From positions 1-34,464 of the forward strand of contig CAYYMX010000006.1 in the NCBI GenBank assembly GCA_964473045.1: 34,464 nucleotides of DNA. Reading direction: 5' to 3'. Position numbers and translations under genes: made by a program. The notes under the pieces were generated by a model. It was not told where the DNA came from. It did no database searches and saw nothing but the letters and a program-made list of their open reading frames with translations. Below are positions 32,997 through 34,464 of the stretch, piece by piece; positions within the stretch are counted from its first letter, which is position 1, and every line of letters begins with the position of its first letter. This stretch comes from CAYYMX01 sp964473045 (GTDB lineage: Bacteria > Pseudomonadota > Alphaproteobacteria > Methylaequorales > Methylaequoraceae).

Positions 32997-34464
32997 ATGT
33001 CAGCAAAAAAAATATCATTTGGATCAGATGCTCGCACAAACATGATGGCTGGTGTCGATGCTTTAGCAAATGCTGTAAAAGTTACACTGGGTCCAAAAGG
33101 AAGAAACGTTATTTTAGATAAATCATTTGGTGCCCCAAGAGTTACGAAAGATGGTGTATCAGTTGCTAAGGAAATTGAATTAAAAGATAAGTTTGAGAAT
33201 ATGGGAGCTCAAATGGTAAAAGAAGTTGCAAGTAAAAGTTCAGATGCAGCTGGAGATGGAACAACGACTGCTACAGTTCTTGCACAAGCAATAGTTAGGC
33301 AAGGTGCTAAGGCTGTTGCTTCTGGAATGAATCCCATGGATTTAAAAAGAGGGATTGATTTAGCTGTTAATAAAGTTCTTGCAGACCTTAAATCCAAGGG
33401 TACTAGATTAGGTTCCTCATCTGAGATTGCACAAGTTGGAACAATTTCTGCTAATGGTGAAAAAGAAATTGGAGAAAAAATAGATGAAGCGATGGACAAA
33501 GTTGGTCGTGATGGAGTTATTACTGTTGAAGAATCAAAAACACGCGATACAACCCTTGAAACTACAGAAGGTATGCAATTTGATAGAGGATATCTATCTC
33601 CATATTTTATTACAGATGCGGAGAAGATGATTTGCGAGTTTGAGGATCCATACATACTTCTTAATGAAGGTAAATTGTCAAATCTCCAAGATCTTCTTCC
33701 ACTTCTAGAATCAGTTGTTAAATCTGGAAAACCATTGCTTATTATTGCTGAGGATGTAGAAGGCGAAGCCTTAGCAACTTTGGTTGTTAATAAATTAAGA
33801 GGTGGATTAAAAGTAGCGGCTGTTAAGGCTCCAGGATTTGGTGATAGGAGAAAGGCAATGCTTGAAGATTTAGGTGTATTAACAGGAGGTCAGGTTATTA
33901 GTGATGAACTAGGTATTAAATTGGAGAATGTTAGTATTGGTGATCTGGGATCATGTAAGAAAGTTAGAATTGACAAAGAAGACACAACTATAGTTGGTGG
34001 AGCTGGAAATTCTTCAGATGTTAAAGCTCGATGTGAACAGATAAAAACTCAAATCGACACAACCACTTCAGATTATGATAAAGAAAAACTTCAGGAACGA
34101 CTTGCAAAGCTTTCTGGAGGTGTGGCCGTTATAAATGTAGGTGGATCAACCGAGGTTGAAGTGAAAGAAAGAAAAGATAGAGTTGATGATGCTTTAAATG
34201 CTACAAGGGCAGCAGTGGAGGAAGGAATAGTTCCAGGAGGAGGAACAGCCCTTCTTTACTCAATAAAAGCAATTGATGGTTTGCAAGGTCAGAACCCAGA
34301 TCAAAACGCTGGCATCGATATTATAAGAACTGCTCTTGAGTCTCCTACAAGACAAATTGCAGAGAATTCTGGTGTTGAAGGTTCTATAGTAATTGGCAAA
34401 CTACTTGAGAGTACAGATGCTAGTTTTGGCTTTGATGCACAAACTGAAAAGTATACAAACCTTG
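32997..34464 (+). CDS. groEL: chaperonin GroEL (3' truncated by the window)
   Basis: The first 489 of about 545 residues of GroEL. It starts at ATG 32997, preceded by AAGGAG, with AKKISFGSDARTNMMAGVDAL. Conserved segments are VTLGPKGRNVILDKSFGAP, VTKDGVSVAKEIEL, AGDGTTTATVLAQAI (ATP site), GYLSPYF, LSGGVAVINVGG and VPGGGTALL. The reading frame is intact to the right edge. The sequence looks alphaproteobacterial, which is part of the basis for placing the organism. It is co-transcribed with groES under CIRCE control. Confidence 0.98.
   Translation, partial: MSAKKISFGSDARTNMMAGVDALANAVKVTLGPKGRNVILDKSFGAPRVTKDGVSVAKEIELKDKFENMGAQMVKEVASKSSDAAGDGTTTATVLAQAIVRQGAKAVASGMNPMDLKRGIDLAVNKVLADLKSKGTRLGSSSEIAQVGTISANGEKEIGEKIDEAMDKVGRDGVITVEESKTRDTTLETTEGMQFDRGYLSPYFITDAEKMICEFEDPYILLNEGKLSNLQDLLPLLESVVKSGKPLLIIAEDVEGEALATLVVNKLRGGLKVAAVKAPGFGDRRKAMLEDLGVLTGGQVISDELGIKLENVSIGDLGSCKKVRIDKEDTTIVGGAGNSSDVKARCEQIKTQIDTTTSDYDKEKLQERLAKLSGGVAVINVGGSTEVEVKERKDRVDDALNATRAAVEEGIVPGGGTALLYSIKAIDGLQGQNPDQNAGIDIIRTALESPTRQIAENSGVEGSIVIGKLLESTDASFGFDAQTEKYTNL

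Noticed and set aside
32676..33655. Open frames on the minus strand opposite groES and groEL
   Set aside because: They are antisense shadows of highly conserved chaperonin genes.

Overview
The window is a gene-dense, very AT-rich stretch (roughly 30% GC by eye) from a bacterium, most likely an uncultured, probably marine, alphaproteobacterium. The taxonomic guess rests on the GroEL sequence, a CtaA-type heme A synthase, CIRCE control of groESL and the hopanoid gene set; it is inference. Both ends are cut inside genes: a dihydropteroate-synthase-like gene at the left and groEL at the right. No tRNA, rRNA, IS element, phage gene or CRISPR array was seen, and no stretch above 300 bases lacks a gene.

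Bases 1-14552 are a tetrahydromethanopterin (H4MPT)/methanofuran one-carbon island, the archaeal-type formaldehyde oxidation pathway of methylotrophs. Cofactor-making genes come first: a DHPS-like gene, DUF447, mfnB, mfnF, mfnD and a HisA-like gene. A leftward operon (11201 to 5009) follows: beta-RFAP synthase, mtdB, an ATP-grasp protein, mch, a RimK-like ligase, a CitG-like gene and fae. A divergent rightward operon (11297 to 14552) carries a pterin carbinolamine dehydratase, fhcB, fhcD and fhcC. Together these cover formaldehyde capture (Fae), oxidation (MtdB), cyclohydrolysis (Mch) and formyl transfer (FhcD). The hydrolase subunit fhcA, commonly between fhcB and fhcD, is absent from the window.

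Bases 14554-27007 are a hopanoid and isoprenoid block. hpnM (leftward) and hpnA-ispH-hpnH (rightward) are followed by a leftward operon, hpnB-hpnC-dxs-hpnD-hpnE-shc-hpnG. Dxs and IspH feed isoprenoid precursors, HpnC/D/E make squalene, Shc cyclises it, and HpnH then HpnG begin side-chain extension.

Bases 27186-34464 hold housekeeping genes: a TorF-like outer-membrane protein, ctaA, a sulfate-assimilation operon (cysH of the APS-reductase type, cysD, fused cysNC), and groES-groEL behind a CIRCE operator.

Main oddities: fhcA is missing from the fhc operon; mfnB and mfnF are interrupted at or beside long A/T homopolymers; hpnE, and probably hpnC and one ATP-grasp gene, seem to start at AUU/AUC/AUA codons; and fae is bracketed by two hairpins, the upstream one a perfect 11-bp inverted repeat.
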